A DNA stretch of 8,865 bases from Bacteroidota bacterium (GTDB taxonomy: Bacteria; Bacteroidota; Bacteroidia; Flavobacteriales_D; Crocinitomicaceae). The position numbers and the translations under genes are program-made. How positions within the stretch are numbered: position 1 is the first letter of the stretch; every line of letters begins with the position of its first letter. Positions 7,251 through 8,865 of this stretch are shown here, piece by piece. The DNA is taken from the NCBI GenBank assembly GCA_016866375.1, contig VGMK01000074.1, forward strand, positions 1 to 8,865. Direction: 5' to 3'. The notes under the pieces are model-generated. The model was given only the letters and a program-made list of their open reading frames with translations, had not been told where the DNA came from and searched no databases.

Positions 7251-8147
7251 ATGAAAAAAAAAACGTATTTACTTTTATATGTGTTAAGCGCCTATGTTTT
7301 TCTGCAATTCATTTGGTGGGGTTATCACTTGATTCAGCTGAGTCATGAGCTTAACCCAGAAACGGAAAGTGTAAATCGTCGAGTTTGGATGATTGTTGGA
7401 GAAGGAAGTGTTTTTCTGTTAATTTTAACACTAGGACTATGGCAAATTAACCGAACAATTCGGCGTGAATTTGCTCTTTCCTCGCGACAAACTAATTTTC
7501 TTTTATCTGTTACGCATGAACTGAAAACTCCTCTTGCCGCAAATAAATTAACCTTACAAACTCTACAAAAACACAGTTTAGAGGAAAATAAAAAAAACGA
7601 CTTAATCTTAAAAGCTCTAGACGAAAGCATTCGTTTAGAGAATTTTATTGACAATATACTCAATGCATCCAGGCTAGAAAATAAATCCATTCAAGCAGTG
7701 AAAAGTGAGGTTAATTTCACGGAAATGGCTTTCGATATTTGTGATTTGTTTCATAAAAGATATTCAGATCTTGCCATAACTGTGAATTGTGAACAAAACA
7801 TACTCATTCTCGGCGATCGATTTATGTTAGAGTCAGTGATAAGCAACCTTATTGAAAATGCTATAAAGTATGCCGGAATAAATGCAAATATCTGCTTATA
7901 TGCTCATAAACAAGATTCCACATTTGTTTTCGGAGTGTCAGACGAGGGGCCAGGGATATCGAAAGAAGAAACTAAAAATATCTTTAAAAAATTTCATCGT
8001 ATTGGAAAAGAGGAAACCCGTCAAACATCAGGTAGTGGTTTAGGGCTGTTCATTGTAAAAGAATTTGTAAGCTTGCAAAAGGGTCATATAGTATACCGTA
8101 AAAATCAACTGAAAGGAAGTATTTTTGAGGTAACTTTACCTCTATGA
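7251..8147 (+). CDS. Short membrane-bound sensor histidine kinase (HisKA-HATPase_c)
   Basis: This 298-residue kinase autophosphorylates a histidine and passes the phosphate to a response regulator. Two membrane helices (about 5-27 and 45-66) flank a loop of only about 17 residues, so there is essentially no periplasmic sensor domain. There is also no HAMP or PAS domain. The H-box SVTHELKTP places the phospho-accepting His at 89, and the HExxT pattern (Thr93) suggests that it may also dephosphorylate its partner. The ATP-binding domain shows the N-box (Asn199, Asn203), DEGPGIS (231-237), the FKKFHRI F-box (about 244-250) and GSGLGLF (261-267). The machinery is complete. The start follows the antiporter stop by 7 bases and runs straight into ten consecutive A bases. 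The gene overlaps gpmI by 4 bases. No response regulator is adjacent in the window, and the signal is unknown; membrane state, or something conveyed by a neighbouring membrane protein, is conceivable. Confidence 0.94.
   Translation: MKKKTYLLLYVLSAYVFLQFIWWGYHLIQLSHELNPETESVNRRVWMIVGEGSVFLLILTLGLWQINRTIRREFALSSRQTNFLLSVTHELKTPLAANKLTLQTLQKHSLEENKKNDLILKALDESIRLENFIDNILNASRLENKSIQAVKSEVNFTEMAFDICDLFHKRYSDLAITVNCEQNILILGDRFMLESVISNLIENAIKYAGINANICLYAHKQDSTFVFGVSDEGPGISKEETKNIFKKFHRIGKEETRQTSGSGLGLFIVKEFVSLQKGHIVYRKNQLKGSIFEVTLPL
7254..7263 (+). repeat. A10 homopolymer just after the kinase start codon
   Basis: Ten A residues follow the ATG directly and encode Lys2-Lys4 plus the first base of Thr5. 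A gain of one A leads to a stop after about 30 codons, and a loss of one A leads to a stop within about 12 codons. The tract is therefore placed where polymerase or replication slippage would switch the gene off. A second run, A8, lies at 7590-7597 in the same gene. Whether slippage happens cannot be seen here; AT-rich genomes carry such runs by chance too. Confidence 0.9.
8127..8142 (+). promoter_or_regulatory. Inverted repeat at the gpmI start, possible translational control hairpin
   Basis: The arms GAGGTAA (8127-8133) and TTACCTC (8136-8142) are perfect reverse complements with 2 bases between them. In RNA the innermost pair would open, leaving a hairpin of about 6 bp. The left arm includes GAGG, the only Shine-Dalgarno-like sequence before the gpmI ATG at 8144, although its 13-base spacing is long. 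If folded, the hairpin would hide that site until a ribosome finishing the kinase gene melts it. The repeat is seen directly; the control role is inferred. It is also coding sequence for the last kinase residues. Confidence 0.35.
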
Positions 8148-8865
8148 ATCGAAAGTTTGGCTTAATTATTTTAGACGGTTGGGGTATTGGAGACGGATCA
8201 ATATCGGATGCCATTGCCAATGCAAACACTCCTTTCATGGATGAGTTAATGTACACATTTCCCTCCACAACCTTGACCACATACGGAGAAGCCGTTGGGC
8301 TACCTGAAGGACAGATGGGTAATTCTGAAGTCGGACACCTCAATATCGGTGCAGGCAGAATTGTTTATCAAGAATTAACACGAATAAATAAAGCCATACG
8401 AGAAGGAAATTTCGATGAGAACCCCGTCTTATTGAATGCCATTAAAAAAGTAACAGAATCTGGTGTTAATTTACACTTCGTGGGACTTGTTTCCAACGGT
8501 GGGGTTCACAGTTCTCAAAAACATCTATATGCACTATGTGAGCTCGCAAAAAAACGAGGCGTTAATATGGACAAGGTCTACGTTCATGCCTTTACTGATG
8601 GGCGAGACTGTGATCCCAAAAGCGGACTAGGATTTATACAAGAATTGGAGGAAAAACTAACAGAAACCGGAGGTAAGGTCGCCTCAATTATTGGTCGTTA
8701 TTATGCAATGGATCGCGACAACCGGTGGGAACGGGTTTCCAAAGCATACCATTTATTGGTAAATGGTAAAGGGACTCCCTATTCCAATGCAGAAATCGCA
8801 ATTCAAGCGCATTATGATAGAGGAATCACGGATGAGTTTATTGAGCCTTGTTTGCTTTCAAATAA
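8144..8865 (+). CDS. gpmI: 2,3-bisphosphoglycerate-independent phosphoglycerate mutase (N-terminal half, runs off window)
   Basis: This enzyme interconverts 3- and 2-phosphoglycerate in cytosolic glycolysis and gluconeogenesis. It is an alkaline-phosphatase-superfamily protein that normally needs two Mn2+ ions. The window holds 240 codons, about half of the usual 510 or so residues. Visible motifs are ILDGWG (9-14, metal ligand Asp11), QMGNSEVGH (57-65) with nucleophile Ser61, SNGGVHS (117-123, His122), TDGRD (151-155) and GRYYAMDRDNRWER (184-197) with substrate-binding Arg185 and Arg191. All expected residues of this half are present and uninterrupted. The remaining metal ligands lie beyond the right edge. 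The start is the ATG at 8144, overlapping the kinase stop in ATGA, which implies translational coupling. The sequence ends two bases into a codon, so nothing suggests truncation of the gene itself. Confidence 0.97.
   Translation, partial: MNRKFGLIILDGWGIGDGSISDAIANANTPFMDELMYTFPSTTLTTYGEAVGLPEGQMGNSEVGHLNIGAGRIVYQELTRINKAIREGNFDENPVLLNAIKKVTESGVNLHFVGLVSNGGVHSSQKHLYALCELAKKRGVNMDKVYVHAFTDGRDCDPKSGLGFIQELEEKLTETGGKVASIIGRYYAMDRDNRWERVSKAYHLLVNGKGTPYSNAEIAIQAHYDRGITDEFIEPCLLSN

Noticed and set aside
7343..8343. Antisense frames at 7343-7690 and 8050-8343
   Set aside because: They oppose the kinase H-box region and the kinase-gpmI junction, where the + strand motifs are unambiguous.
8861..8865. 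Apparent TAA at the right edge ending gpmI early
   Set aside because: It is out of frame: the gpmI codons read TCA-AAT-AA, so the frame remains open at the edge.

Overview
The window looks like a chromosomal core region of a Bacteroidota bacterium, possibly of the Flavobacteriales. The evidence is moderate-to-low GC, a large DUF2723 (GT-C type) membrane glycosyltransferase of the kind common in that phylum, a TAnnTTTG-type promoter (the Bacteroidota -7 element) ahead of the tRNA, and mostly weak or absent Shine-Dalgarno sequences. No mobile element, CRISPR array, phage gene or rRNA is visible.

Layout. The left edge carries the last 82 codons of an unrecognised + strand protein. It converges on a - strand tRNA-Gln(TTG) gene, and the tRNA terminator occupies the few bases between them. 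The stop codon of the protein lies inside the U-tract of that terminator. The tRNA promoter is at about 382-389. From 513 to the right edge, five + strand genes are packed head to tail: a DUF2723 protein (513-4454), a NodB-type polysaccharide deacetylase (4455-5060), a CPA2 cation/proton antiporter with a long cytosolic Usp-like tail (5060-7243), a short sensor histidine kinase (7251-8147), and the N-terminal half of gpmI, the cofactor-independent phosphoglycerate mutase (8144 to the edge). The junctions are 0 nt, a 1-nt overlap, a 7-nt gap and a 4-nt overlap, so this is almost certainly one operon with translational coupling.

How the genes may work together. The first two genes suggest cell-envelope glycan work (sugar transfer outside the inner membrane, and removal of acyl groups from a glycan). 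The next two suggest ion or pH homeostasis and membrane-proximal signalling, and the last is central glycolysis. No response regulator lies next to the kinase, so its partner is unknown. Nothing in the sequence shows a shared pathway, and the clustering may only reflect co-expression of growth-related genes.

I found no convincing undescribed system. The points most worth a second look are the A10 tract just after the kinase start, the inverted repeat at the gpmI start, the T-D ion-site motif and Usp-like tail of the antiporter, the orphan kinase with almost no periplasmic domain, and the misleading upstream TTG start of the DUF2723 frame.
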